Shown: positions 1-8,708, counted from the first letter of the stretch. The stretch is 39,082 nucleotides of DNA from DASZPL01 sp035550315 (GCA_035550315.1 DASZPL010000150.1:1-39082); one strand, 5' to 3'. A program made the numbers and translations. Notes: a model not told the origin generated them from the sequence alone.

Positions 1-641
1 CGCGCGTCCGGCACGCGGCGGCGCACCTGCGGCCACTGCGCCAGCAACCGCTGCAACGCCTGGCGGTTCGGCGGCCAGCCCCAGTTCGCCAGCAACACCG
101 CCACCGGCTCGGCGACGACCGGCAGCACCTCGGTGGGGATCGGCTGGGTCACCGGACAACGGTGCGGAATCCCGACCGCGCGGGCTACCCGCGCCGAGAA
201 CGTGATGGCGACATCGGCGCCGCGAACCGCACGTCGCTCGGCTCGCATCGACTGCACCACCGCCGGACGAAAGCGGCGCAACGCCAACGCATCCAGCAAC
301 TCTGAGTGATAGGTGGTCGTCCCCCGGCGCTCGGCGCTGGCGATCGCGGCGTACGACTCCGGCTCCTCGGCCCACCCCACCGCTTCGGCCGGCGGGCGCC
401 AGTCGTCCATTGCGAGGCCCCAACGAGGCCGTCGCAATGTCGCCAGCTTCGAACGCTGGTCGCGGACCGGCCGCACCGTGACCCATTCAGGTGGCTCCAG
501 TCCGGCGGGCGCGTCGCCCCAGCACCACGCCTCGACGTGATGGCCCATCGCGCGCACCGCGTCCCACACCGCGTAGACGTGCCGGCCGGTCGCGGTGCCA
601 TCGGGATGGGGCAGGTGGTAGCTGACGACGGCAAACCTCAT
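1..641 (-). CDS. Glycosyltransferase, N-terminal part (runs off window)
   Basis: Only the first 213 residues are present; the 3' end lies beyond base 1. The protein opens MRFAVVSYHLPHPDGTATGRH, the usual start of a GT-B (GT4-like) glycosyltransferase that binds its acceptor in the N-terminal Rossmann domain. Near residue 183 it has LLANWGWPPNRQAL, which resembles the inter-domain strand where GT4 enzymes have 'G.w..NR.a'. The ATG at 641 overlaps the TGA of the upstream gene (ATGA, 638-641), so the two are co-transcribed and probably translationally coupled. The role is inferred: transfer of a sugar from a nucleotide sugar to a growing surface glycan at the cytoplasmic membrane face. The donor-binding C-terminal half is not visible, so the GT family is not certain. 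Confidence 0.72.
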   Translation of the reverse strand, partial: MRFAVVSYHLPHPDGTATGRHVYAVWDAVRAMGHHVEAWCWGDAPAGLEPPEWVTVRPVRDQRSKLATLRRPRWGLAMDDWRPPAEAVGWAEEPESYAAIASAERRGTTTYHSELLDALALRRFRPAVVQSMRAERRAVRGADVAITFSARVARAVGIPHRCPVTQPIPTEVLPVVAEPVAVLLANWGWPPNRQALQRLLAQWPQVRRRVPDA

Positions 642-1825
642 CGGCGGCCCTTCGCAGCGACGGCCTGACGCCACAACGCTTCGATCCGCTCGGCGTTGGC
701 CGGCCAGCCGAAGTCCGCAACCACCCGGCGCCGGCCTGCGGCTCCCGTGGCCGCGGCCAGTTTCCGATCGCGCAACAGCCGCACGATCTCACCCACCGCG
801 GTCTCGACGTCGTCGGCCACGACGACGCCGGGCCCGGCACCAATCCCGGCGGCGCCAAGCCGCGAGGCGACAACGGGACGCCCGGCGGCCATCGCTTCGA
901 GCACCTTGTTCTTCAAGCCGGTGCCCGACGTCATCCAGTCGACGTGGACCGACATCGCGTCGAGCTCGGCGCGCACGTCATCGACATCCGGCCGCACCTC
1001 GACCGCGCCATCCGCCGCGAGGGCGCGCAGCTCGCGGGGCGGCTGCCGGCCGATTAGCACCGCGCGGGTGGTCGGCAGTTGACGTCGTACGCCGGGTAGG
1101 ATCTGGCGCACCAGAGCGATCGCCGCGTCGACGTTGGCGCGGCTCTCGTAGGCGCCGTGAAAGCCGATTACGGGCTGATCCGGCGGCGGTGCCGGGTCGG
1201 GCCCGGCCACGACGCCATTCGGCACGACGACGACCCGCGCGGCCGGAGCCAGCCGGGCGATCGGTGCGACGTCCGGCTCCGCGACCACGACGACGGCGTC
1301 CAACCGCGGATAGTGGCCGGCCTCGTGGCGGCGGATCGCCGGCCGCTGCTCCAGCTCGAGCAGGTGGCGCGGCACCGAACGGCGGCGGTTCCCGACGTTC
1401 ACCGACCACGGGTCGACCGCGACGTGCACTGTGGGCCGGCCGGCGGCGTGCCGCCACAACCGGGCCGTCCCCCAGCCGTGCAGATGCAGCACGTCGGCGG
1501 ATGGGGCGGCGGCGTCCAGCGCAGCGAGCAGCCCCGGCCGTTCGACGTACCGGACGTGCGCCGGTTCGCGATGACACAGCGACCAGCCGCGGCGCCCGAC
1601 CTGGTCGGCGACCGGGCCGCGGGTGGTGCCAAACCAGCGCACCTCAACGCCGGGCAGCAGCTCGCCGACCGACGACGGGACCGACCCGGTCGCTGCGGGC
1701 GCCCCGGCCGCCAGCAGCAGCACGTCGTGCCGCTGCGCCCAGATCGGAAGCTGGTGACGCAGGATCAGCGCGGCGCCGTCACTGTCGCGCCACGGTTCCC
1801 ACGCGCTGACGACGACCACCCGCAC
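638..1825 (-). CDS. GT4 family glycosyltransferase
   Basis: A 395-aa GT-B glycosyltransferase of typical family length. The N-terminal acceptor domain begins MRVVVVSAWEPWRDSDGAAL. The linker VPNGV (about 201-205) and the strand GFHGAYESRANVDA (about 221-234) open the nucleotide-sugar-binding domain. The signature GTGLKNKVLEAMAAGRP (about 301-317) is the variant seen in TIGR03087-like sugar transferases of exopolysaccharide loci, with Lys and Glu at the donor site. It is the first gene of a two-gene minus operon, and its TGA overlaps the next ATG. The start is 23 bp from a divergent GT2 gene, so the promoters of both must lie in or near that short gap or within the coding ends. Sugar and acceptor are unknown. 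Confidence 0.88.
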   Translation of the reverse strand: MRVVVVSAWEPWRDSDGAALILRHQLPIWAQRHDVLLLAAGAPAATGSVPSSVGELLPGVEVRWFGTTRGPVADQVGRRGWSLCHREPAHVRYVERPGLLAALDAAAPSADVLHLHGWGTARLWRHAAGRPTVHVAVDPWSVNVGNRRRSVPRHLLELEQRPAIRRHEAGHYPRLDAVVVVAEPDVAPIARLAPAARVVVVPNGVVAGPDPAPPPDQPVIGFHGAYESRANVDAAIALVRQILPGVRRQLPTTRAVLIGRQPPRELRALAADGAVEVRPDVDDVRAELDAMSVHVDWMTSGTGLKNKVLEAMAAGRPVVASRLGAAGIGAGPGVVVADDVETAVGEIVRLLRDRKLAAATGAAGRRRVVADFGWPANAERIEALWRQAVAAKGRR

Positions 1826-1847
1826 CGGCGCACGGTAACAATGATCC

Positions 1848-2732
1848 GTGCCGCCGACGCTCGCCCTCGTGGTGTGCAGCCGCGACCGCCCCGAATCGCT
1901 TCAGGCCTGCCTCGCCGGCATCACCCGGCAGGCCGCCGACGAGCTGCTCGTCATCGACTCGGCCTCGACCGATGACGCCACCCAGCAGGTGGCCGCCGCG
2001 CACGACGTGCGCTGCGTGCGGGTCGCGGAGCCGGGGCTGGCGCGGGCCCGCAACGCGGCGCTCCGCCACACCGCCGCCGACGTCGTCGCGTTCACCGATG
2101 ACGACTGCGAGCCGCAGCCGGGCTGGGCGGCCGCGGTGCGCGCGTGCGCTGCCGACAGCGCCGGCAAACTGGGTTTCGTGTTGGGGCCGGTGCGGCCGGA
2201 CGGCGACGGCGGCGTGTCGGTGATGCTCGACTCGCGACCCCGCGACTTCGACGCAACCGACGACCCGAGCCACATCGGGCACGGCGCCAACTTCACCGTC
2301 AGTCGGTCCGCCTGGCAGGCGCTGGGCGGCTTCGACGAGCTGCTCGGCGTCGGGGCGACGTTGCGCAGCGGTGAGGACACCGACTTCTTGTGGCGGGCGC
2401 TACAGGCCGGTTGGACCGGTCGATACGAGCCGCGGGCGATCGTAGTGCACCGCCAGTGGCGCAGCCGGGCGCAGGCGCTGCACACGTCGTACGGCTACGG
2501 CATCGGTGCCGGCGCCGTGCGGGTGAAGGTACGCCGGCTGGCGGGCCGCGCCGGGGCTCGCGGTTTCGCCGCCGGCAGCGTCGCTGCCACCCTCGCCCAG
2601 GCCGGGCGCGACGCCGGGCACGGCTACCTGTTCGGCGTACTCGACGGGCTGGCGCGCACCGCCGGGATCGTGGCCGGCCGGTACCAGGCAGCGCGCCTCG
2701 GCCTGATCGACGGCCATTTGGTGGCCCGGTGA
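1848..2732 (+). CDS. GT2 family glycosyltransferase
   Basis: A 294-aa GT-A fold glycosyltransferase 2 protein starting at GTG 1848. The nucleotide-binding strand LVIDSAS is at about 34-40. The metal-binding DxD-type motif FTDDD is at about 82-86, followed by the acceptor segment GHGANFTVSR (144-153) and the base-bearing GEDTDF (175-180, the usual ED). A basic, partly hydrophobic C-terminal region could lie against the membrane. Its TGA overlaps the GTG of the next GT4 gene (GTGA, 2729-2732), which shows a coupled operon. It resembles the other GT2 enzyme at 5002-5874 in motif layout and C-terminal QWRS segment, so the two may be paralogues that add related sugars. Donor and acceptor cannot be read from the sequence. 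Confidence 0.88.
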   Translation: MPPTLALVVCSRDRPESLQACLAGITRQAADELLVIDSASTDDATQQVAAAHDVRCVRVAEPGLARARNAALRHTAADVVAFTDDDCEPQPGWAAAVRACAADSAGKLGFVLGPVRPDGDGGVSVMLDSRPRDFDATDDPSHIGHGANFTVSRSAWQALGGFDELLGVGATLRSGEDTDFLWRALQAGWTGRYEPRAIVVHRQWRSRAQALHTSYGYGIGAGAVRVKVRRLAGRAGARGFAAGSVAATLAQAGRDAGHGYLFGVLDGLARTAGIVAGRYQAARLGLIDGHLVAR

Positions 2733-3772
2733 CCCAGCCCGACAACAACGGACCGCGCTACGTCATCGACGGCAGCTTCCTGGCCACCCGGCCGACCGGC
2801 CTGCACCGGGTGGCGCGGGCGCTGGCCGCCTCCGCGATCGACGCCGGCCTGCCGGCGGAAGTGTGGGCACCGCGCGGCACCACCGACCCGCTGGTCGACC
2901 GCACGCTGCCGACCGGCACCGGTCGGCTCGGCCGTCGGCTGTGGGAGCAAGTCGTGCTGCCGGCGAACGCGCGCGGCCGGACGATCGTGTCGCTGACCAA
3001 CACCGCGCCCCTCGTCGCGCCGGGGGTCGTGCTGGTGCACGACCTCGCGCCGCTGGTCGGGCCGCAGTGGTTCGTCGGATCGATGCGGCTCTACGCCGCG
3101 ACCGTGTTGGCGGCGGCGCGCCGCGCGCGACTTGTCGTGACGGTGTCGAACGCGGTGCGCGGCGAGTTGGTGGGCCACGGTGTCGCGGCCGATCGGATCG
3201 CCGTCGTGCCGCCCGCGATCGACGACCGTTTCGCACCGGCCTCGAGCGCTGCCGTCGAAGCGGTCCGCCACGCCTTCGGGTTGCATCGTCCCTACGCCGT
3301 ACTCGTCGGGTGGACCAACCCGCGCAAGGACGCGGCAACCGCCGTCGCGGCACACCGACAGGTGGCCCGGGACACGCCCCACGACCTCGTCCTGGTCGGC
3401 GGGCCCGAGCCGACGTTCGCGCCGGTCGTGCTGCCGTCACTGCCGTCGGTCCACCGGCTGGGGCACGTCATCGACCAGCAGCTGGTCGCGCTGCTGACCG
3501 GAGCGGCGGTGGCGCTCTATCCGAGCCGATACGAGGGGTACGGGCTGCCGCCGCTGGAGGCGATGGCGTGTGGCACGCCGGCCGTCGTCAGCGACATCCC
3601 GGCGCTGCGCGAAAGCGCGGGTGGGCTCGCCAGGTTAGCGCCGGTCGGCGACGTCGCCGCCTGGGCGGCGGCACTCGCCGACGGCCTTGCCGGCCGGCTT
3701 AGCTGCCCGTCTCCTCCGAGTCGCTCTTGGCGTACTGCGGGGCAGGAACTGGTAGCTGCGTTACCGAGCTGA
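2729..3772 (+). CDS. GT4 family glycosyltransferase, shortened C-terminus
   Basis: The GTG start at 2729 overlaps the stop of the preceding GT2 gene. The 347-aa protein is a GT4 mannosyltransferase-like enzyme. It has YVIDGSFLATRPTGLHRVAR at the N-terminus (11-30), VHDLAPL at about 103-109, the donor-domain start VLVGWTNPRKD (191-201), and the E-x7-E signature SRYEGYGLPPLEAMACGTP (E269 and E277). The last ~24 residues (from about 324, SCPSPPSRSW onwards) do not look like the usual terminal amphipathic helix. They are encoded in DNA that overlaps, antisense, the 3' end of the convergent GT4 gene (3699-3772). The family normally continues for about 20-40 more residues, so the gene looks truncated at its 3' end, although the catalytic residues are intact. 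Confidence 0.82.
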   Translation: MTQPDNNGPRYVIDGSFLATRPTGLHRVARALAASAIDAGLPAEVWAPRGTTDPLVDRTLPTGTGRLGRRLWEQVVLPANARGRTIVSLTNTAPLVAPGVVLVHDLAPLVGPQWFVGSMRLYAATVLAAARRARLVVTVSNAVRGELVGHGVAADRIAVVPPAIDDRFAPASSAAVEAVRHAFGLHRPYAVLVGWTNPRKDAATAVAAHRQVARDTPHDLVLVGGPEPTFAPVVLPSLPSVHRLGHVIDQQLVALLTGAAVALYPSRYEGYGLPPLEAMACGTPAVVSDIPALRESAGGLARLAPVGDVAAWAAALADGLAGRLSCPSPPSRSWRTAGQELVAALPS

Positions 3773-4931
3773 CCGGCTGGCTGACCTCGCCGTTCAGCGC
3801 CACCTGCTCCATCACGTCGTCGAGGCGGGCGACGAACGCGTCGGCGGCGAACTGCTGCGCCCGGCGCCGGATCGCCCGGCGTGACACCAGCCGGCCGGAG
3901 GTGTCGTCGGCCACTCGCCGCATCTGCTCGGCGAACGCCCACGGCACGGCCGGCAGCAGCCAGCCAGTGACGTTGTGGATCACGCTCTCCTTCGGGCCGC
4001 CCGCGTCCACGGCCAGCACCGGCGCACCCGATGCCATCGCCTCGAGCGGCACGATCCCCCAGTCCTCGTTGGGTGCCGTGAACAGCAACGCCAGGCAACG
4101 CGCGTAGAGCGACGCGAGGTCCTCGTCGCTGGGGTCGACGATGAACTCCACCGGCAAGCCCGCGGCATGCTGCCGCAGCGTCTCGAGGTAGGGGCGGCTC
4201 TTGCTGTCGACGCAGCCGGCAATCACGAGCGAGACGTCACTGCCGCGCTCGCGCGCCGCCCGCAACGCCTGGATCGCGAGCTCGATCCGCTTCTCCCACA
4301 TCACCCGGCCGGCAACCAGGAAGAACCGCTCCCGCGGCAACGTCGGGTGCAGCGTGAACTGGTCGAGGTCGACGCCGGGGTGCAGCACCTCGACCTCGGG
4401 CGCCGGCAGCCCGGCCCGCTCGATCCGGCCGGCGGTCTCGTGACTGTTCGCGAGCACGTGCTGATAGCGCCGCCACATCCGCTTGTCGACCGCGTTGAAG
4501 CTCGGCCCGAGCGCGACCAGCGCCATGTACTTGCGGAAGCTGCGACTGCGCAACGCCTGCTTGGTGACCGGGTCGTGCAGGATCTTCAGCGGGGTGTGGC
4601 AGTAGCAGACGGTGGGCAATTGCGTCCGGGCCATGACGAAGTCGCCCAACCCCTCGGACGAGACGAGCAGCGCCTGCTCGTCGTGCAACGGCAGCTCGCT
4701 GCGACTGATCCTGACCGCGGCTTGCGCCAATGCCGGCAACGCCCGTCGTACCGACACCTGCGGCTCGACGACGACCACGCGCGCGTCGCGCAGGCCGGGG
4801 AACGTGCTGGCCGAGTCGTAGTGATGCGTGTAGAGCGTCCAGTCGTGACGACTTCGGCTGACGATGTGCAGGAGCGTGCGTTCGATCCCGCCGGTGACAT
4901 AGATCCAGGGGTGGTAGAGCGCCAACTTCAC
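3699..4931 (-). CDS. GT4 family glycosyltransferase (mannosyltransferase-like)
   Basis: A 410-aa GT-B glycosyltransferase with a GTG start at 4931, chosen because a strong AAGGAGG ribosome site lies about 10 bases upstream. The acceptor domain has HPWIYVTGGIERTL near the start and CYCHTPLKILHD (109-120). The linker is LHPGVDL (183-189), and the donor domain has the signature NEDWGIVPLEAMASG with E289/E297. This form (EDWGIVPLEAMA plus CHTP) is typical of WbaZ- and ALG2-like mannosyltransferases, so GDP-mannose is a reasonable but unproven donor. A polar tail of about 30 residues rich in Ser/Thr/Pro ends the protein. It is the last gene of the minus operon that starts with the GH5 gene, 70 bp after the GT2 gene, and it converges on and overlaps the GT4 gene at 2729. 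Confidence 0.88.
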   Translation of the reverse strand: MKLALYHPWIYVTGGIERTLLHIVSRSRHDWTLYTHHYDSASTFPGLRDARVVVVEPQVSVRRALPALAQAAVRISRSELPLHDEQALLVSSEGLGDFVMARTQLPTVCYCHTPLKILHDPVTKQALRSRSFRKYMALVALGPSFNAVDKRMWRRYQHVLANSHETAGRIERAGLPAPEVEVLHPGVDLDQFTLHPTLPRERFFLVAGRVMWEKRIELAIQALRAARERGSDVSLVIAGCVDSKSRPYLETLRQHAAGLPVEFIVDPSDEDLASLYARCLALLFTAPNEDWGIVPLEAMASGAPVLAVDAGGPKESVIHNVTGWLLPAVPWAFAEQMRRVADDTSGRLVSRRAIRRRAQQFAADAFVARLDDVMEQVALNGEVSQPVSSVTQLPVPAPQYAKSDSEETGS

Positions 4932-5001
4932 GACGCGAAACCCTCCTTCACGCGCTGTGCTCGCGCGACCCCGTGCTCGGCTCGCGGTGGGGCTCCAGCC
5001 A

Positions 5002-5874
5002 TCACAGTCGCCCGAGCCTACCCACGATCCCCCCGACGAGACTGCCCAACATGCGGATTGCCACGGTCAAGGCGCCGAACTCATAACCCTGCCGTAAGTC
5101 TCGGCACACCGGTTGGAGACCCTGAGTCACCATCGCCTCCCGCCAGAGCCGGCGAGCCCGCGTCGGGTCTGACCGACGCAGCCGCGCCAACCGCACCCCC
5201 ATGCCCTTGCCATAACGCCAGTCGAGCCGCAGAAGTTGCGGTTTGCTCCGCCACTGTTCGTGCTCGGCGCATGCGGCGGGCGCGAACCAGCCGTGTCGGC
5301 CGTGGCCGAAGATGCGGTCGAACAGGTCAAGGTCCTCGGCACTCGCCGCCCACGAGCCGGGGCCGAGCCGAGGGTCGAACCCGCCCACCAGTTCGAGGAC
5401 GTCGCGGCGCACGCCGAGGTTCGCGCTGGCGCCGAGGTCGCCGTCGAGCCCCGGGTGCAGTGCCATCGGCTGCGTGCGCGACGTCACCGCAACCGGGCGT
5501 TCCGCCCGCGCCTGACGGTCGGGTACGACGACCGCCCCGGTGACGAATGCAACGTCCGGCCGGTCGAAGTCGGCGGCGAGGGCACGCGCCCACCCGGGCC
5601 GCACGCGGACGTCGTCGTCGACAAAGGCGACCAGCTCGGTCGCCGACTGCCGCCAACCGGCGTTGCGGGCGCGGCTGGTGCCGGGCTGGTCCAGCCGGAT
5701 CAGCCGGGCGCCGTACTGGTGTGCAACCGCCGCGACCGCCGCCGCATCACGCGACGCGGAGTCGACGACGATGACGTCACCGTCGGGGAGGTCGGCGCGC
5801 AGCGCGGCCAGGCAGTCCGCCAGCATCGCGGGCCGGTCCCGGGTCGGGACGACAACCGTCAACGGCGACGACAT
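5002..5874 (-). CDS. GT2 family glycosyltransferase
   Basis: The reading frame is open to 5943, but ATG 5874 (MSSPLTVVVPTRDRP) is the natural start. It matches the family's N-terminus, and the upstream gene's TGA overlaps it by one base (TGATG). This gives 290 aa. Motifs: VIVVDSAS at about 34-41, FVDDD (84-88) for metal and nucleotide binding, a WAASAEDLDLFDR segment carrying the ED catalytic pair, and AEHEQWRSK. The C-terminal ~30 residues (ALTVAIRMLGSLVGGIVGRL) are weakly hydrophobic and may bind the membrane. It is the third gene of the GH5-GT4-GT2-GT4 operon. It looks like a paralogue of the GT2 gene at 1848. The sugar specificity is unknown. Confidence 0.87.
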   Translation of the reverse strand: MSSPLTVVVPTRDRPAMLADCLAALRADLPDGDVIVVDSASRDAAAVAAVAHQYGARLIRLDQPGTSRARNAGWRQSATELVAFVDDDVRVRPGWARALAADFDRPDVAFVTGAVVVPDRQARAERPVAVTSRTQPMALHPGLDGDLGASANLGVRRDVLELVGGFDPRLGPGSWAASAEDLDLFDRIFGHGRHGWFAPAACAEHEQWRSKPQLLRLDWRYGKGMGVRLARLRRSDPTRARRLWREAMVTQGLQPVCRDLRQGYEFGALTVAIRMLGSLVGGIVGRLGRL

Positions 5875-6962
5875 CAGCCGCGCACCACGGTCCGGTACAC
5901 CGCTTGCGTCGCTGCCGTGACCGCGGCGATCGAATGGCGGCATTCGACCGCGTCCAGGCCGGCCGCGCCCAACCGTGTCGCCTCGGCGGGATCGTCGAAC
6001 AGCCGCGCGATCGCGTCGGCCATCGCGTCGGGATCTGCGGGTGCCACGACGACGGTGTTGCCAAGGCTGTCGGCGAGGTGTCGCACCGCCGGATCATCGC
6101 TGCCGACCACCGGACGGCCGTGCGCCGCCGCCTCGACCAATGTCATCGACGAGCCCTCGGGACGGCGCTGCGGGATCGAGGCGACGACCACCACCCGCGC
6201 CGTCGCGAGCAGCCGGGAGACCGCCGGTTCGGCAAGCACGCCGAGGAAGCGCACCCGGTCGCCGAGCTCCGCGGCCGCGGCGTGCAGCTCGGCCGCCGCC
6301 GGGCCGTCTCCCGCGATCATCAGCCGCGCGGCATCCGGCAGTCGCCGGGCGCGGACCAGCCGCCGGAAGGCTTGCAGCACAACGTCGACGCCCTTGTCCG
6401 GTGCCAGCCGGGCGAGTACGACGAGGTCGTGACACCGGTCGACCGGTACGGACTCGACCAGCCGGTCGGGCGCCGGCACCGGCACCGTGGTGACCGCCGG
6501 AAAGCCGCGGCGGCGCAACAGGTCGGACACCGGCTCCGACACCCCGATCGTCGCCGCCAGCCGGCGCCGCGCCGCCCGCCGGACGGTGGCCGCGCCAAGC
6601 AGCTCCCATCCGCCATGCGGGGTGAACCAAGCGTGCTCGCGTGCGCCGAGCAGCCGTTGGTCGTGGACGGTCATCACCTGTGGAGCGTCGGCGGCGGACA
6701 GCACGGTCGCGGACAGTTCGCGCGCGATGTTGTGGTGGTGCACCACGTCCGGCCGGAACCGCTCGATCCGCTCGGCGACCAGCCGGCGCGCCGCCGGATC
6801 CCAGACGTCGCGCAGCCTTGCGGCGCCGCGGTGCTGGATCTCGCCGGCGACGACGTCGACCTCGTCCCCCGCCGCTTCCAGGCCGGCGACCAGCCGGGCG
6901 ACGTACCGCTCGGCGCCGTAGCCGCCCTCAAGGGCCGCGTCATGCACCATCAGGATTCGCAT
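5874..6962 (-). CDS. GT4 family glycosyltransferase
   Basis: A 362-aa GT-B enzyme that begins MRILMVHDAALEGGYGAERY, with the glycine-rich loop of the acceptor domain. HHHNIARELS lies at about 95 and TVHDQRLLG at about 120. The donor domain opens with VVLARLAPDKGVDVVLQAF, where R and K contact the nucleotide-sugar phosphates. The E-x7-E motif sits in RPEGSSMTLVEAAAHGRPVV. It starts 15 bp after the GH5 gene stops, and its TGA overlaps the next GT2 ATG, so the operon is tight. It probably adds a sugar to the undecaprenyl-linked repeat unit on the cytoplasmic face. Donor and linkage are not predictable from these motifs. Confidence 0.88.
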   Translation of the reverse strand: MRILMVHDAALEGGYGAERYVARLVAGLEAAGDEVDVVAGEIQHRGAARLRDVWDPAARRLVAERIERFRPDVVHHHNIARELSATVLSAADAPQVMTVHDQRLLGAREHAWFTPHGGWELLGAATVRRAARRRLAATIGVSEPVSDLLRRRGFPAVTTVPVPAPDRLVESVPVDRCHDLVVLARLAPDKGVDVVLQAFRRLVRARRLPDAARLMIAGDGPAAAELHAAAAELGDRVRFLGVLAEPAVSRLLATARVVVVASIPQRRPEGSSMTLVEAAAHGRPVVGSDDPAVRHLADSLGNTVVVAPADPDAMADAIARLFDDPAEATRLGAAGLDAVECRHSIAAVTAATQAVYRTVVRG

Positions 6963-6977
6963 CGCGTGAGATCCGGC

Positions 6978-8585
6978 TCAGCGCGCGGTGTTGCGCGCGA
7001 AGCCGGCGACCAGTGGCATGCCGCCCGAGTTCGGCTCGATCGTCGTCCCGTCCGACGCGGGATGCGCCTGCACCAGGTCGAACAACCCGTCGGTGCCGCC
7101 GTCCCACGCGAACGCGCACCAGCCCCAGTGATGCGCCTCGGCGTAAGCGACCACGCTGGCGTTGTAACGGCCGTCGTCGCCGTCCGGGAAGCCGAACTCA
7201 GTGACCAGCACAGGGTGGTGCTTGGCGAAGCCGACCCAGCGGTGCAGCGGTCCGCGCGCGTCGTAGGGGCTGCTGTTCGTGCACTGCGGCGGCGGGCCGT
7301 TCGGGCAGGTGTAGGCGTGCGCGCCGTACACGATGTCGGTGCCGTTGAGCAGCTCGTGCGGCGGCCGGGACGCGTAGTCCAGCCCGCTCGCGACCACTAG
7401 GTTCTCGGCGCCGGTGCCGCGCACCGTGTCGTAGAGCTGCTGCATTCCGGCGGTCTGCCACTGCTGGCCGTTGACCTGCACGGTGCCGCCGTCGAACCAC
7501 ACCGACTCCGGCACGTGGTTCGGTTCGTTGAACAGATCGAACGCCGCGAGCGGGTTGTCCTTGTAGCGCGTCGCGACCTGCTGCCAGAACGTGACCGACC
7601 CCGGCGAGTCGGCCATCGGCGTGAGGCCAGGGGTGCCGCAGTCGCCGTACTGGCTGAAGTGCAGGTTCAGCAGCGCGACCATGCCGCGCGACGTGATCCA
7701 CTGCACCACCTGGTCGACGACGTGCGGGTAGTCGGACTCGTAGTGGCACGACGTGGCCAGCCACTTCTGCTCGCCGAGCGAGACCCGCACGACGTTGGCG
7801 CCCCACAGCTTGAGCTGCCCGATCTCGGCGTTGGTCGGCAATGGCGTCTGGGTGCCGCCTTCCAGGCCGAACCGGCCGATCCCTCGGAGCGTCACCGGGC
7901 GGCCGTTGCCGTCGAGGATCTGCGAGCCGCGAGTGGTGAGCGGGCCGACGATGGCGGTCGAGCCACCCGGCGTCTGCTCCAGCGTCGCGTTGTCGACCAG
8001 TTGCGTCGCGCCGCTCGCGACCGCGACGCCGAGCTGCACCTCGGTCGTGCCCTTCGGTGCGATCGCAGCGACCTGGGCGGCGGCGGTCCAAGCCGTCAGT
8101 GAGTCGCTGATCTGCTGGCCGGGCTCGGTGTCGGTGACCTTGCCGTTGCCGTCGAGGAACCGCAGCCGCAGTCCGACCTGGCCGGCGGCGCCGTGCGCGC
8201 GCGCCTCGGCCGACCCGACGTACCGGTCACCGCCCACCGCCTTGACCCGCGGCGACCAGGCGACCGCCGAGCCGGAGTTGCCGGTCACGCCCAGCGCGTG
8301 CCGCCCGCGGTACGCCGACGGGCTGGTCGACACGGTCGCGCCGGCGCCGCTCCAGCCGCCGACGCCGCCGTCGAACCGGGAGGCGTCGCCGGAGAGCAAC
8401 TGCCGCGCAGCTATGGAGCTGATCGGTTGCAGCGTGGGCGGCGTCGACGTGGACACCGACGGTGAGGAGCCGGAGGAGTTCCGGCCGGCGATGATCGCCG
8501 CCAGCCCGACGACGACGACCAGGACGACGATGACGGCGACTGGTACGGCGTAACGCTCGGACCCGCCACGTCCGCTTCCGGGCAC
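6978..8585 (-). CDS. Membrane-anchored GH5 family glycosidase (cellulase-like)
   Basis: A 535-aa extracellular glycoside hydrolase from GTG 8585. One hydrophobic anchor (about 14-34) is followed by a Ser/Pro/Thr linker, a beta-rich CBM4/9-like or galactose-binding-like domain (about 66-203), and a (beta/alpha)8 GH5 catalytic domain (about 210-530). Family GH5 uses two glutamates; here the acid/base is Glu354 in LFNEPN and the nucleophile is Glu463 in VTEFGF. The conserved arginine is in NVVRVSL, and HAYTC supplies the active-site His/Tyr. It likely cuts beta-linked glucan or mannan outside the membrane. As the first gene of an operon with three glycosyltransferases, it may trim or release the polymer they make, like the glycosidases found in cellulose and exopolysaccharide loci. 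Substrate unknown. Confidence 0.88.
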   Translation of the reverse strand: MPGSGRGGSERYAVPVAVIVVLVVVVGLAAIIAGRNSSGSSPSVSTSTPPTLQPISSIAARQLLSGDASRFDGGVGGWSGAGATVSTSPSAYRGRHALGVTGNSGSAVAWSPRVKAVGGDRYVGSAEARAHGAAGQVGLRLRFLDGNGKVTDTEPGQQISDSLTAWTAAAQVAAIAPKGTTEVQLGVAVASGATQLVDNATLEQTPGGSTAIVGPLTTRGSQILDGNGRPVTLRGIGRFGLEGGTQTPLPTNAEIGQLKLWGANVVRVSLGEQKWLATSCHYESDYPHVVDQVVQWITSRGMVALLNLHFSQYGDCGTPGLTPMADSPGSVTFWQQVATRYKDNPLAAFDLFNEPNHVPESVWFDGGTVQVNGQQWQTAGMQQLYDTVRGTGAENLVVASGLDYASRPPHELLNGTDIVYGAHAYTCPNGPPPQCTNSSPYDARGPLHRWVGFAKHHPVLVTEFGFPDGDDGRYNASVVAYAEAHHWGWCAFAWDGGTDGLFDLVQAHPASDGTTIEPNSGGMPLVAGFARNTAR

Positions 8586-8608
8586 GACCGCCAGGCTACG
8601 AGACCCAA

Positions 8609-8654
8609 GTTGTCAGCGTTTGCGGGTGCCATGGCACCCGCAGACGCTGACAAC
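8609..8654. repeat. Hairpin element A (near-perfect palindrome, TTGTCAGCG arms)
   Basis: Bases 8610-8631 and 8632-8653 form a 22+22 bp inverted repeat with no unpaired centre and a single T/G wobble; G8609 and C8654 extend it. The outer arms are TTGTCAGCG and CGCTGACAA, and the core is GCGGGTGCC/GGCACCCGC. The same outer arms occur at 11921-11964 and 15251-15294. This copy lies between two divergent starts (GH5 at 8585, SDR at 8741), so it cannot be the terminator of either neighbour. Either it is a dispersed hairpin repeat or it acts as a shared operator or a transcription barrier. Confidence 0.85.
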
Positions 8655-8681
8655 CTCGGCGGTCGGTAGGTTCGATAGAGC

Positions 8682-8708
8682 GGTAGCGAGGCAGCAGGCC
8701 TCGCTACC
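8682..8708. promoter_or_regulatory. Second hairpin upstream of SDR gene
   Basis: GGTAGCGAGG (8682-8691) and CCTCGCTACC (8699-8708) are perfect 10-bp inverted arms around a 7-base loop. The hairpin ends 32 bases before the GTG of the SDR gene and just before its GGAGG ribosome sites. It does not share the arms of element A, and it is not followed by a T-run. It could be a 5' UTR structure or a repressor operator for the SDR gene; no regulator is identified. Confidence 0.5.

Noticed and set aside
3975..7400. Several long plus-strand frames (3975-5543, 5236-6432, 5904-7400)
   Set aside because: All are antisense to well-supported minus-strand glycosyltransferase genes and show no family motifs.
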